From Corylus avellana (Eukaryota > Streptophyta > Magnoliopsida > Fagales > Betulaceae): a DNA stretch of 64,000 nucleotides. The position numbers were made by a program, and so were the translations under genes. Location of the stretch: NCBI RefSeq assembly GCF_901000735.1, contig NC_081545.1, forward strand, positions 3,950,583-4,014,582. Reading direction: 5' to 3'. Below the pieces are notes generated by a model. That model was not told where the DNA came from, made no database searches, and saw only the letters and a program-made list of their open reading frames with translations. Below, piece after piece: positions 12,795 to 25,355 of this stretch. Each line of letters begins with the position of its first letter. The stretch's first letter is position 1.

Positions 12795-12864
12795 ATTTGG
12801 GGGAGTCAAACCCCGGAAATGTTGGTGAAAAAATAGCCCCTATACCACTATGCTACAACGCCTC
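12795..12864 (-). other. tRNA-like (Pol III promoter-like) sequence inside the hAT element
   Basis: Read on the minus strand, the box A-like TAGCATAGTGGT lies at 12844-12855 and the box B-like GGTTTGACTCC at 12802-12812, with one mismatch to the GGTTCGANTCC consensus. The spacing of about 43 bases is right for a tRNA. I see no full acceptor stem, so it is a tRNA relic or SINE head and not a working tRNA gene. Confidence 0.5.
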
Positions 12865-13437
12865 ATTGTGATTTATTATATGAAATATATATATAATATA
12901 AATATATATTATATTTAAAAACAAGCGGTTAGCGGATTTCCAAAACCCACTAACCGCTAACTGCAACCACCTAGATGGTTAGTAGTTTTTACTAACCGCT
13001 TTTAAAGGGGTTAGGCGGTTAGCGGTTGCGGTTAGGCGGTTTTAAATTTCACCCCTACTAATTTGGAACATCTGAATAGACAATTGTGATTGAATCTGAT
13101 CCACTTCACAATTTTCCTGCATAACGAATGCACAGGGTTTCAAGCTTGCTATTATATCTGCATCAATTTAGCAAACACAATATGGGATCCCGTCTTTGAG
13201 TGGATCAGATAAAAAGATTATTGATAAAACAATGTTAAGAACCACACTTTTATCTCACCATATAAACATACTGTGTCAATTCATCATAGTTAAAAGTGAT
13301 AAGATAAAAGTGTAATTTTTAACATTACTCATAAAATAATGCATCAAAACAAGCTATTCTCTAATGTAGGCGCTACTAGCATCGGTTTTATCAACCAAAA
13401 TATGGAGAACTTTCATTTCAAACTAGTGTACCATCAT

Positions 13438-13466
13438 TCTCTCTCTCTCTCTCTTTCTCTCTCTTT
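13438..13466. repeat. TC microsatellite
   Basis: An interrupted CT/TC run between the hAT element and the 3' end of AXR1. Confidence 0.85.
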
Positions 13467-13766
13467 CCCCCCTCAATTAAGTCGGTCACAAAATTTCAAT
13501 GTCACGGAAACTAGCAGACCATGACTCTCATCAATGCGATTTGTGCTTGCCTCCAAAATGCCGCATATAAGAATAAGATGTGTCCCAAAGCTGTACGTAC
13601 AGAAATTTGCTGCTCCATCTACCGGTGAGGGAGGGGGCTCTGCCAGCAAAAACTACAACTGCAAAGGAGAACTTCAAGTGAGACTGTGATTGCAAGATAT
13701 TTTCAGCAAGGGGAGAAGATGAGAAACTTACCAGTCTTTTGAAAGCATTTCCAACAATAAAAACTA

Positions 13767-16700
13767 CTACAGTGACAACAATTGAGACTTGTGATCAATG
13801 CCACTGAATATGAAAGTTCCAGACATGGGTAGAAATTGACTTGTTATCAGCTGTAGTGAAAACAGAGACACGTCATCACTTAATGGTGGATTTTGGGGGG
13901 TAACATAAGGTAAAAAGAGCTTTGAATACTTTTCATTCAACCAACTTTGGAACTTGTTGATATAGACAAATAGACCCTGTTAATAAGATAAGGCAAGAGA
14001 AATACCTTGATCACTTCTTGTGAAGCAATTCCTCCAATGAAGGCAGCAACTGCATGGAGCTCCGAAGCACCAAATCGGCACATCTCATTGATAAGATCCT
14101 CTGTCAGGGTTAAGCCGTTGCAACCTAAGTCGCTAAGGAGACCAACGGCTGTAGTCTTCAATCGGGAAATTTCCTCATCCATCCCTCTGTGCAACATTAA
14201 CAATAGAGTCAGCAAGGAAAGTAGGGCTAAAAGGTACAATAAGAAGATTCTTCAGAAATATTTTCATTAGTATTTCAGGTGTTACCCATCAAATTGTCCA
14301 GGAAAACTGTTGTAATTAGCAGCAAACCGATCAACAGCACGAAGCAAAATATAGAACCCAACAGCTACACTGCAATTAACAAGAAAATGTCAAGGCTCTA
14401 AGGAAGGGAATCTCTTTCATTGTGTAACTTTCTCTTTCTGTTTTGGGTGTGGTCGTAGTTCAGTTAAATGTATTTTCATTTTGTTTTAACTCAGAAAAAC
14501 TTGTACCAAAAAGAATATATACGAGTCACTTATTGGGGTATATAACAAAAATAGTTCAGAAAATGGTAAATTACCTACTTTCTTAAGAATTGAACACTAA
14601 ATTATTATCTGAAAGAATAAATAATAAATTTATGACACCTGTAATCTTCATCTGTCAGATACTTCTGTAACTCTGGTAAGATTGGAGAATTAAACTCATC
14701 CTCAATGGAGCGATACCTGCAAACCTACAAAGTGAAAATCAATATCTTATTGATGGCCACCTAGGCAAAAATAATAATCGAACATGAGTTGTTCTTTTCC
14801 CATATCAAATATATAGCAGGAAGGCCCATAATTAGCTAAGAGGAATAGTTGCGAGAGACATTGTCATCTAATGGGGAGAGATAGCAGTATAAAGTTAAAG
14901 AAGTACTAGAGTTGTGACCATATTTATAATTGAAAATACTTTGTAATACCAATGGGATAAAAAAAGGGCTGCAACTCCACACTTACTTTGAGTTTTCTTG
15001 CATTTCTACAGAAGCCTTTTAAGGTTGTCTGTGAGATGCTATTTGGATCTTTACCAATTTTCTTCAGAATATTTCTAACTCGTTGCTCAATAACAAGAAC
15101 ATCAGCCTCTGCCTTTGCTTGGTAAATATTCTGCAGATTTACATAAAGCCTACAAGAGAGTTGATAAAGCTCTCATCTCAAAAAAAATGTTTCTTGTTTA
15201 TATTTAACTCTGATGCCAAAAAAAGAAATGTTAGCATTATATTATGGAGAGATTTAGTTACTGACTCAGTTGAAGATGTCATATCAGGTATTGATCCCTC
15301 AAGGGGTGCCTCGCCACCGCCCTCATTTGCTATGAATTCCTAAAAAGTGAGGAAACACAGTTATATAACTTGAAGATGCACTTCACCATACCAAAAAGAA
15401 CATCAATGTTAAGTTTCCAGAAATGATATACATATTTATGCCAGGATGAATCTAAACCCTGTCCAGATTTACCAAGAAAATTTTAATAGTTGACACGTTC
15501 AAACAACATAGAGATTGATGGTGATAGATGGAAGATTCTGTACATTCAAATCCTATAGATGACTGAGGCAATATTCCAGGAGGCCTCGAGAGAAACTTCA
15601 ACAAATATTTCTTGCTGCCCCATCTTATGGAAAGAATCTAAGTATAAGAACAAAATCTCCACATTTTCCCAGGCACTTGAAACAACAGAACCGGCATGCA
15701 CAAAGTTTTTCTGGACCACTTTGCAAAGTTGGAAAAAAAAAAAAAAAAAAGTAGTATGCGTCCAGTTCATCATATGTGAAACATGTATTTAATTCTATTA
15801 AAGTACATTTGAAAGGAAAAAGGATGCAAGAAAAAGCAGCACAAAAGCCAAGAACGCCAGATACCTTCTAAGAAATAAGCATTCAAATTTGTTCAATATG
15901 ATGCCAGTTATACCAGATTCAAGCAAAGCAAACTAATAACTCATGTCACAAATGCCACTTGGATTCACAAACCTTCAAAGCAGCCACCATCACCCAAAAA
16001 TCTGATGAATTAGAATCAACTTCAGCACTGCTATCATTAAGTATCTGTTGCAAATCTGGACCTGAATGCCAGAATTGAGAAAAAAAATTACACGCTTACT
16101 TACATGAAACCAATACAGAAGTCTTAACTTTTAGGTAGAAATCAAACAGTTCTTGGTGACAAAATCAAAAAAGGCATATTGCAGTTCCACATTAAAACTT
16201 CATAAGAACTCTTAAGTGTTTACAACCCCATAAGTATACCCTTTCTATTTGAATTGTTACGCAAGTTGGCTCTTTATCATGTTAGATATAAATATGTCTA
16301 GGGACCATGTTGACTTAATTCCATCAGTCATACTGGGGGCAGGTGACTCAAGTCCATTGTCATTCCAATTGTGATGCTGGTAAAAAAGCCAACCCAAATC
16401 CACCCCCATGTAATTGGAAGTGAAAAATAGGGATTCAGGGTATACCGACCACCTTGCCAACCAAGCATTTGGATATATTTATGCATTTTTTTAATAGTAA
16501 CAGATCTGAAACCTTGAGTTAGATATTTATCCAACAAGAACATGTACTACGAGCAAAACATTTATGATGGCTATATAATCCATTCTTAATTAATTTCAAC
16601 ATGCAGTTCATTTTCTTCATCACAATATCCTAAAAAATCAGAACAAGTGATTACGAAAATTATATACTTATTACCAATTCCTCGACGAGCAAAGACCTTG

Positions 16701-19123
16701 AAGGAGGCCTCAATAGCTTCTTTATAGTTATCTTCATCCATTGAAATCATCCTGGCTTTAAGAAGGTCCTAAATGTTTGAGACACAACTAAATCACATTT
16801 CTGAAAAGCAATTTTAGAAAATAATTAACAAAATAAAGAAGCCAGCATAAAAACTATGAACCAAACTGGTCAACCTTGAACTCTTTTTTCTCATCCCTGG
16901 TTGATGGAAGGCTACCGCCGTGGCTTTTGGCCCACTGCTCTGCCACCTTGACAAGAATGACTACATATGGTGTGTGCTTGTGGACCACGGGATCCTGCAC
17001 ATCTAAGTCAATGCTTTCTGCAAACCTAACACCCATAAATAGACGATCACAATCATTTAATCCATACATAGACAACAACAATCATTTATATGGAATGCAA
17101 GGTGGAGGTTCTTAGGGTCATAGTTATAGGCTCAGAAGTGTGCCAGACCAAATACCAACATATATTAGACAACCTGCACAAAATCAACCAAAGAAAAAAA
17201 AATATAAAAATAGATTTTGTACCTCTTGAGCTCAGGCCACGGGTTATTTAACCGGAGGTCATCCAGAAAATGATCAGGCTTTGACTCGACCACGGTATGT
17301 TCCTACGACAAATTAGAAAAAATGGATATGTACTATATTGGTAGAAGTTCTCCAACAAATTTTGACTGAACAACCGCAGTCCCTACCTTAAAAGAAATTC
17401 TATGCAAACAGGTTATTGGTCAAAGGAATGTTGTCAGTGACTAATCAACTAACAGAATTTAATCTAGAACAGGGCTTTAGAGAAACCCCATTGGTCATCA
17501 TTCGTGCATCCAAGTTTTCCATTTGGGAGGAACCATAATGTTGTTAAAGTATATTACCTTCAAACTGATTCTAACAAACCCAGTAAGGCCATAGGAGCGA
17601 GCAAAGATCAACATCACATTGGCCTGCCTACAGATTGTATCAAGCTTCACCATCGAGTCTTCCCCCAGCTGAAAGTGAAATAGAAAAACCCCGTTACATT
17701 TACTGCACTTAATTAGAATAAACAGAAAATCGGAATGCCATTGAATTATCCATCTCACAATGAAATTGTAAGTACAAGCCACCTTGACACTCATCTTTGT
17801 CTTTCGCGCACATAAAAGTTTATCTACACCCTTATGATAAACAGCAAAGAATGCAGTCTTGGCAAGACACTCACACAGATTGCAAAAAGAACCATAAGAC
17901 ATAAAGCCATGCATTCAACTAGACCACTTTCAAGGTTGAAAATGTACATAAACATCAGCTTCAATACCTGAGTAGCGACTACCAATGTAAACTGAGAAAA
18001 AAACGAGGGGTTCGTCTCGATCAACGCCTCTGGATATTCTTCTATAAACTTGGCCTTAACTGCATCATTCAGCTCCTGAAGAAACGAACAGACACATTGC
18101 GCCTTCGATTGCCCAACACTTGATTCATCCACTAACAACACAGCACAACCAAATAACAAGAAAACACAATTAACTCCAGAATGCAACTAACAAACTCTAA
18201 TCTAGATCCTCTAGAGTTCAGATTTTGAAATTTTCATAATTTTTATTTATACTAAATCATCACTTATTACAAAAAATTTAAGCTTGTTAGAAAAGATTGA
18301 AGGTAATTATAGAATCAACTTTGATATCGGGACCTCTAATCTGGTACCATGTTAAAATACCACCTATTCAAAAGCTTAGGCTTGATAGGAAATGCTAAAT
18401 TTAATCATTTAATTGATATTTTAATACTTTAATTTGTTGAATATCACATGACAAATGCCGAGTTGGTAAAAATCTGAACCATTTAATTCAAAAGAATTCT
18501 ACGTTGGCTCATCCAACAAACTTGGCAAAACACACACAGAGAAGAAACATAGAAACATACCCATGAAGTTATTTCCAAGGTCCCCAACCTCAACCTTGGA
18601 CCCATCAATCACAGTGATGCTTCCAACCCCGCCAAGAACAAGGTTCTTTAGAGTCTCGGAACCAGTAGGACCGCAATTGAGCAAACATATACTGGCTTTC
18701 TCAAGGGCTGCTTGTCCTTGCTCACCCCAGATCCTACAATTTTTCTCTTCATTTTAACCAATCCAGCTTCTCACAGTAGCAAAGAAACCAAGAAAAAAAA
18801 AAAAGAAGCAATTTTCTCTATCTATATATCTAAGAACAATCGTGCTTGTTTCTTTCCTTGAATATTTTAGCCACAGAAAACGAAAAAAGGTACTAAGCAA
18901 AAACCAAATTTTTGGTAAAATACCTTTTTTCTTTTTTTCTCGGGAAAACGGTTTCTAGGGAAAATAATTAACAGAACTGAGAGAGAGAAAAGTGAGTGGA
19001 GGTAAACAGTTAGGGCAAAGTAGGAAATGGTGGAATGTGAGGGGGGCAAAATGGTGATTGGGATGAGAAGAGTTGTCGGGTGTACCTGAGCTGACGATCG
19101 TATTTGGTTTTGGGCTCAGCCAT
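13767..19123 (-). CDS. AXR1: NEDD8/RUB-activating enzyme E1 regulatory subunit
   Basis: Fourteen exons on the minus strand: 19123-19086, 18733-18561, 18131-17968, 17668-17558, 17302-17223, 17025-16875, 16768-16675, 16061-15973, 15339-15266, 15149-14987, 14724-14639, 14369-14286, 14186-14006, 13850-13767; 523 aa, close to Arabidopsis AXR1 (about 540). The N-terminus MAEPKTKYDRQLRIWGEQGQ and the Gly34-Pro-Thr-Gly37 nucleotide-fold loop of the ThiF family are clear, as are the conserved blocks LNDAVKAKFIEEYPEAL, EMCRFGASELH, GGIASQEVIK and the C-terminal FIFSGIDHKSQLL. By family knowledge AXR1 pairs with ECR1 to activate RUB/NEDD8 for cullin modification, and so acts in auxin and other SCF-dependent signalling. 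It lacks the catalytic cysteine, which is carried by ECR1. All exons join in frame with no lesion. The gene converges on RRP6L3. Confidence 0.95.
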
Positions 19124-22100
19124 TTCTGCTACTGCTTTGCGTTTTTGCGCTGCGTCTTTCTTTCACTGCTAATTCGCTTGGTACCTACGCAGACAGACTT
19201 GGGCGCTTTAGAGAGAAAGAGAAAGAGCTCCAAGGCAATACTTGATGCGGACGGGACAAGTAAGTAGGACGAACGGCGTCGTTTATGTCTATTCCCAGGC
19301 TCTATACGACATTTTTATGAGTATTGTCCACCACATGGCAATATTGCCAAACACTTTTAATTATTCATTGTTAAAAGAAAACTAAATAATAATATATTTT
19401 TCTAAGGAAAAAAAGAAATTAATAATAGATTCACAATGTCATGTCAATGTAATAATAGGATATTGGTGCGGTATATAGTATTACTCACACTTTATACTAG
19501 TAGCAAACATTAATCTCATAAGCAAATATTTGATTTAGAGGTTTCAAAATATAATTAATGAAAACATGATTTTTAAAAACATTATCATTTATTTTTCAAA
19601 TTGGCTCTCAAACGGGGCAAAATGTTTAAAACTACACATTTGATCTGTGAAATTGTAGGGTCAAACACATTCCAAATGACTTGAATTACAAATGGAATGA
19701 TTTTTTATTTTTTATTTTGTATTTTTTATTTTTTGCTTTTGAATCTATATTAGTTGTCTATTTCAACCAAATTAAATCTGTCTTTTTAACTGTACTTCCA
19801 TGTAATAAATTTTTAAAACCTTTTACATGTAAACACTCATATTCACAAAGGTCTAAATAAATCTACCTATAAAGAATATATTTAATGTGAGAAGTAGATG
19901 ACGATCTCTCTCTCTCTCTCTCTCTCTCTGTGTCTCTCTCGGTATGGAATTGAACTTGATGGTGTTGGTGTAGGTAAGTGAGACATTGAAGGAAGGAAAA
20001 TAAGACAGGGAACACAATTTTGCAAAAATCCTTGGCTTTTAGATACCATCCTTCAACAGAGTTTACCCCAGCAAACAGGTTTAATCAAGTATTTGTATTA
20101 TTCTTCTGCAACAGTGTTTCAATAAAATAAAGATGTTATTTGTTCAACAAGAGCTTTTGAAATGCCTAACCAAAGAATGTGGAATTAATAATATTATATG
20201 TAACAACTTATGTCAAATGAACTGAAAGGGAGACCCATTAGGGCAATTGAACTGACAATAAATAATTATTTTAAAAAATCTTTGTTTTATAAACAAAATT
20301 TTCGAGCTATTGAACATCATGTCAAAAATGTACATATGCCTGTTAATAGTTAAAGAACCACCAGATCTATTGATTCATCTCTATATTATTCATCAAAGCA
20401 AAAAGAAGGGGCTTCAAATGCATAGCAAAGATATAGAAATATAGAAAGCTTAAGCAAAGAATTGAACCAAATCAATTATTAGGCTGTTCATGTTTACAAA
20501 GTACATATCTAGAATAATCGAGTACATAAGCCAAGCCAGGTAGATTATTAGCCTATTGAGCATGAGCAGGTTTGAGTAATCTAAGAGTGAAACAAGTTTG
20601 AAGTACACTGTTTAAGTTTAAGCATAGTTTTTGTAGATTTGGAAAATGCTTGAGTTTCCTAATTAGTCTCATCCATAATACCATGCATCGAAATTCGATA
20701 CTCCTGCCTTCACGAATACAAATGGGCAACATTCCAAATTCACCCTACTCTTCATCATACCCCCCATATCTAGGTTACCTTCCTTCTCAAAAGTTTTCTT
20801 TAGCATGTTTCTCAAAATGAAACACATAACTACAACTCTAGATAGCAAGGGAGAGAAGTACAACAAATCCCACACACACAGTGGGTTAAACCCTGAACCT
20901 CCCCCAAATGAGAGAAATAAAACTAAGCTACAAAACCATTGGGAACATGATCCCAAAAGCACAAAGAAATCAAGTACTCATATGATGGTGCCATCTACTG
21001 TTTTTACTGAGCTTCATCAACTATACAACCATTTGATGATAAACAGAAACTAATGTATAACTACTTCCTCCAAAAAGAATACTGACCCTTGACGCAAAAC
21101 TAGCCTAGCATTACTCAACAAGTGAAATTTTTAATTTGCATGAAGTTTGAAACTACAGAAATAATGCATTCTGAGATTAAAACTAAAATGCAATGCAAAA
21201 CATGAAGGTAAAAAGCATATCTGGTACACTGTTAATAGGGACTCAATCTTTACAAGACAAACTCCAAAGTCATAACATAACAGCAATTTATGAATGCAAG
21301 ACCCATCAACATAATCAAGCCATGTCAAGTTTAAAAGCCTACTGTATCACTACTAGCTTCGTACTTCATGTCTTTAAAATGGAGCTGCCAACTGCTAAAA
21401 CACACACACAAACATGCATATAAACATCAACATAAAAATAGCTTGAGAAGTTAAAGCATGTCAACAACGTGATAATATACAACTTCTGTTATGAATTTCA
21501 TCGTGTCTACTGACAAGGGTATCAAATCTCACCTGCGGTTTCCAATTCCAACATTGCTCACCACCATCTCAAAATCAAATGCAAAAGCAGATTAAGTGCT
21601 GAAATGGTTTCGCCTAACTGAAAAACAAGATATATCTCTAGACATGAACGCAATTCCAACTTGTTAATTTCAATCAGAGAAAGCCATTAATGCTTGGCAC
21701 CATGAGAACCCTTCCACGTGAGCTCTCTCTTCTTATCATACCCCAAAGATAACTCTGGTTTCTCAAGAACTCAATATATGTTGCAAAGCTAACATGTTAA
21801 GATGCTTATATCAGTAAGCAGACTAAAAATTCCAAAACAACACTAAACAAGCAAAGCAAGACTACCAAAGCATGCTTAGAAATTAATCTCGTTGCGGAAT
21901 AGTGCATTTAACTCGATCATAAAGTAAATAGCATACTGGGAGAGGCCCAAACCAAGTCAATTCAAAGTCTTCCCTTTCCAGCATCACATTGAGAACCAAT
22001 TGTTTTTCGCAATCAAAGCCTCTGTACTTGCAATTATAGTAAAAATCGGTCAAAATTACTTAACCAATACACCATCAGAATCAACATTAAGCTCATTCAT

Positions 22101-22346
22101 GAATAACAACAATTAAAACTTCAAGAACTCAAAATATAACCAGAATAAAATCAGGATCTGAAATAATAGATCCAAAACTAGAAATTTTTTTGATGAATTT
22201 ATTATTAATTTCAGTTCTATCTAAGAAATTCTCTGTGCACATTGTTCATCAAAGTGCCACCAACTACAAATAGAAACCGCTCTACAACATGAAAATCCCT
22301 CAGCAATTTCGACAGATTGAAGAACTAAAAATGGACCTATTCCGTG
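19124..22346. other. intergenic region upstream of AXR1 and downstream of the 22.3-kb gene
   Basis: The first roughly 150 bases should hold the AXR1 5' UTR and promoter. 19545-19690 resembles the dispersed AT-rich repeat family. A TC microsatellite lies at 19905-19929. 20600-22346 may include 3' UTR or 3' introns of the minus-strand gene at 22347. I see no coding region with family resemblance. Confidence 0.5.
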
Positions 22347-22766
22347 TCAATGCGCTACAAGAATGTCACTACTGAACGCGTCCACCACCGGATCGGGCGA
22401 GTCCGGTACCGGGCTCGGGCTCAGGAACAGCACAGACTTGGCCGCCGCGAGCCTCTTCCTCTGCGGGCACCGCGGCCCGTAGATCCTCCCCGCAAAGCAC
22501 GGCACGCCTTCGATCGCGTTGACCGGCGACTGCTGTTGACTTCCGGCATTCGCAGTCGGGGACGACGGCGGGGTCGCGCGGTGTAGAGAGATCTGAAACG
22601 ATGCGTAGAGAGAGTGGAACGACGAGTTGACTCGGTGAGTCCGGGCGCTGATTCGCGAGTCGCGGATTTGGGCGAGAGCGCCGGGCTTAAGGTATCTGTG
22701 GAACGGCTCGGTCCGGTTCGGGGAGGTGGAGAAGGAATTGGTAGAAGCTCTGAGCCTGCGGTTCAT
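22347..22766 (-). CDS. conserved-looking plant protein of unknown function
   Basis: An intact single-exon frame of 139 aa starting MNRRLRAS and ending SSDILVAH. I chose the ATG at 22766 because the frame upstream is low-complexity proline/serine sequence typical of translated UTR, while the protein becomes compositionally normal from this Met. The chain is basic and serine-rich. It contains YLKPGALAQIRDSRISAR, a PCFAGRIYGPRCPQRKRLAAAKS segment with two cysteines, and a VPDSPDPV acidic tail. The basic, Ser/Arg-rich N-terminus could be an organelle-targeting peptide (inference). There is no membrane segment and I recognise no domain. GC content is clearly higher than in the flanks, as expected for a coding exon. 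Additional 3' exons cannot be excluded. Confidence 0.65.
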   Translation of the reverse strand: MNRRLRASTNSFSTSPNRTEPFHRYLKPGALAQIRDSRISARTHRVNSSFHSLYASFQISLHRATPPSSPTANAGSQQQSPVNAIEGVPCFAGRIYGPRCPQRKRLAAAKSVLFLSPSPVPDSPDPVVDAFSSDILVAH

Positions 22767-24052
22767 GGCGTGCAGCGAGAGAGAATTGGATAGAATAGGG
22801 TTTTCAGTGAGATTAGGGTTTGTGAGGGGGTAGGGGGGAGGGGTTGGGGCTTTTAACGAGGAGTGAGATAGGCGGGAAAGAAATGGAGGGAGTGGAGGGG
22901 AAGGTGGGGTTTGAAAGGGCGAGTGAGGGCTCAGGCGCGGGAGTATGAATAATGGCTCTTGCACTCGTGACCTACTTTGCAGGAGATTGTGACGCGTGGA
23001 TGTGTGGTCCTCATGCAGTTGAACGTGAACTAGACGAAACCAAACCATTTTATTCATGTTTGTCTCACCCACCAGCCCAGTATATTTGTCATATTATCAA
23101 AAAAGCATTTCTCCGGTAATTTAGGACTATTTTTATTTATTTGTTTTTTTTTTTTTCTGTTTTATGATTTCTTTTTAGAGCTTAATGAGGGAGAAGTTGC
23201 TGTTGTTTGATAGAAATTTATGCAGGAAATTCTTTCAACCCGACCAGTTTATAAATTTTTATTCGTCCAAACAAAAAATCATGTTTTTCTCATATATTTA
23301 ATGGACACATAGCATTTTATAGAGTATGATTTTAGTATAAAAATTTCATCCAACTGAATTTGAATGAAATTTATGTCTATTGCTAGTCAATGATAAAAAA
23401 ACAGGTAAAGAACTAGACTAATAATTCTGGTTATGACCAAAAATGTTGTGACTTATGTTAGCATCTTCTATTTTTTGATGTTAGGGGTACCAAATTTTTT
23501 TATCAAGAGAGTCTTACCAAACTGATGTATAGTTAATTTATTCGTACCTGTTACATTTTTTTTTAATTAATTGTCTTTTTTTCTCTCCAATAAATGAGTT
23601 ACGCATCAGTTTGATAAAATTTTCTTGGTAAAAGATTTTGTAACCCGAGCATTTCTCAAAGGAATATATATCCTCATGCAACTCTTTTGCTCTTCGAAGT
23701 CTTCTTTTAAAATCTTCTCCTCTTCTTTGTAAATGGTACGAGAGCTACTATACTCTTAGAAAACTTATTGAGTTTTTGTAAATTACTATTTGTAAGAATA
23801 TGTAATCAAGCTCATAAGGTATTGTTGATACACAGTTTCCGGGATGGTGACGTGGCACGCCTTCAGGTGATGCGATCGGCTTCGATGATATCCCAGACTA
23901 CACACAGAAGAGAAGAAATAGGATTAGAGCCCCCGGTGGTGTCCCGGCGGAGGAGCTCCGATGCCTAAGTTAGAAACTGAGTAAAGAGTGTTTAAGCAAT
24001 CAAAGTTTTCAAAGCTAGGATTGCACTTACCTTTGATGGAAATCGAGAGCTG

Positions 24053-24061
24053 TATTTATAG
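24053..24061 (-). promoter_or_regulatory. LTR TATA box, copy 1
   Basis: CTATAAATA on the minus strand. An identical box lies 546 bases away because of the internal duplication. It fits the U3/R border of a plant LTR. Confidence 0.55.
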
Positions 24062-24598
24062 GCATGGAGTAGAGTTTGTTTCCCGCATATCTTGGGACTC
24101 TTATCCCTACATATCTGGTTTGCAGTTATTCTGATAAGAGAGGAATCTTGGGATAAGGTAGTAAAGCCTTCGTTTGAATTACGTTGCCTTTTTGAATTTG
24201 AATAGCCTCTTATCCCGCTAGTACAGGGATTGTTTGTAGAAGGCTTCTTTCGAATGTAGGATAATGTTTACTGAAATGAGTTTGAATCTTTGCATATCCT
24301 TAACTATATAATGGCAACTTTACCCTTGGTATTTTGATTTGTTCGCATTCGGAGTAGTGTCTCGGATCTGATATCCGACTCCTATCCGAGGAAATGTCTC
24401 GGTGTCATATCCCGACTACACACAGAAGAGAAGATATCCCAGACTACACACAGAAGAGAAGAAATAGGATTAGAGCCCCCGGTGGTGTCCCGGCGGAGGA
24501 GCTCCGATGCCTAAGTTAGAAACTGAGTAAAGAGTGTTTAAGCAATCAAAGTTTTCAAAGCTAGGATTGCACTTACCTTTGATGGAAATCGAGAGCTG

Positions 24599-24607
24599 TA
24601 TTTATAG
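24599..24607 (-). promoter_or_regulatory. LTR TATA box, copy 2
   Basis: Second CTATAAATA, in the other copy of the duplicated unit. Confidence 0.55.
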
Positions 24608-25355
24608 GCATGGAGTAGAGTTTGTTTCCCGCATATCTTGGGACTCTTATCCCTACATATCTGGTTTGCAGTTATTCTGATAAGAGAGGAATCTTGGGAT
24701 AAGGTAGTAAAGCCTTCGTTTGAATTACGTTGCCTTTTTGAATTTGAATAGCCTCTTATCCCGCTAGTACAGGGATTGTTTGTAGAAGGCTTCTTTCGAA
24801 TGTAGGATAATGTTTACTGAAATGAGTTTGAATCTTTGCATATCCTTAACTGTATAATGGCAACTTTACCCTTGGTATTTTGATTTGTTCGCATTCGGAG
24901 TAGTGTCTCGGATCTGATATCCGACTCCTATCCGAGGAAATGTCTCGGTGTCATATCCCGAGACCGTGCTGGTTTACGAGGCCTTCTCGGGGAAAGCTAT
25001 ACCGAGGCCTTGTCGGATATTCCGTTTAGTCAAGATCGAGTCTGGAGTCCATTGGGTTTCAATAGCGGATCCATGACCCAACAGGTATGTTCATACTTGA
25101 AGCAAATATATCTGTATCATTTTATATTGTTCTGTTCTATTTCATATCTTATTGATTATTATTATTATTGTGTGTTGTTACATTTATAATTGAAATAAAA
25201 CTCATATACCAGTATTTGCTTCAAGTTTTTGAACAATTCAGTGAAAACACTTCAATAAAATTGTCAAGCGAAGGTAAGGTGATAAAGCCAAGGCAACTAG
25301 ATGGAAAAAGGAATATCCTGAAATCATATATATTCATATTGGCCTAATCCAGATA

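Larger units (their letters stand above)
11822..13057. mobile_element. non-autonomous hAT-superfamily element, 1.24 kb
   Basis: The ends are imperfect terminal inverted repeats, TAGGGCTGAAATT on the left and the complement of TAGGGGTGAAATT on the right. A perfect 8-bp target-site duplication, CTAATTTG, lies at 11814-11821 and 13058-13065, which is the hAT signature. Subterminal GCGGTTAG/CTAACCGC motifs are repeated many times in both orientations at both ends, as expected for transposase-binding arrays. No transposase reading frame is present. The middle contains a GC-rich block (about 12280-12470) and a tRNA-like sequence (about 12795-12864). It lies between the 3' ends of RRP6L3 and AXR1. 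Confidence 0.9.
23887..24978. repeat. 546-bp tandem duplication inside the solo LTR
   Basis: Copy 1 is 23887-24432 and copy 2 is 24433 to about 24978, differing by very few bases. The junction lies in the short homology ATATCCC(A)GA, which occurs in both LTR parts, suggesting template switching or slippage during replication. Confidence 0.9.
23823..25083 (-). mobile_element. solo LTR with an internal tandem duplication
   Basis: The element begins TGTTGATACAC and ends CCCAACA. It is flanked by a perfect 5-bp target-site duplication GGTAT (23818-23822 and 25084-25088). No internal retrotransposon domain, primer-binding site or second LTR is present, so it is a solo LTR left by recombination. 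On the minus strand it starts TGTTGGGTC and has CTATAAATA boxes, which fixes the orientation. A 546-bp unit is repeated in tandem inside it, so the LTR is 1261 bp instead of about 715. Confidence 0.9.

Noticed and set aside
23768..23968. Short open frame near 23.8 kb
   Set aside because: It crosses the border of the solo LTR, so it cannot be a host gene.
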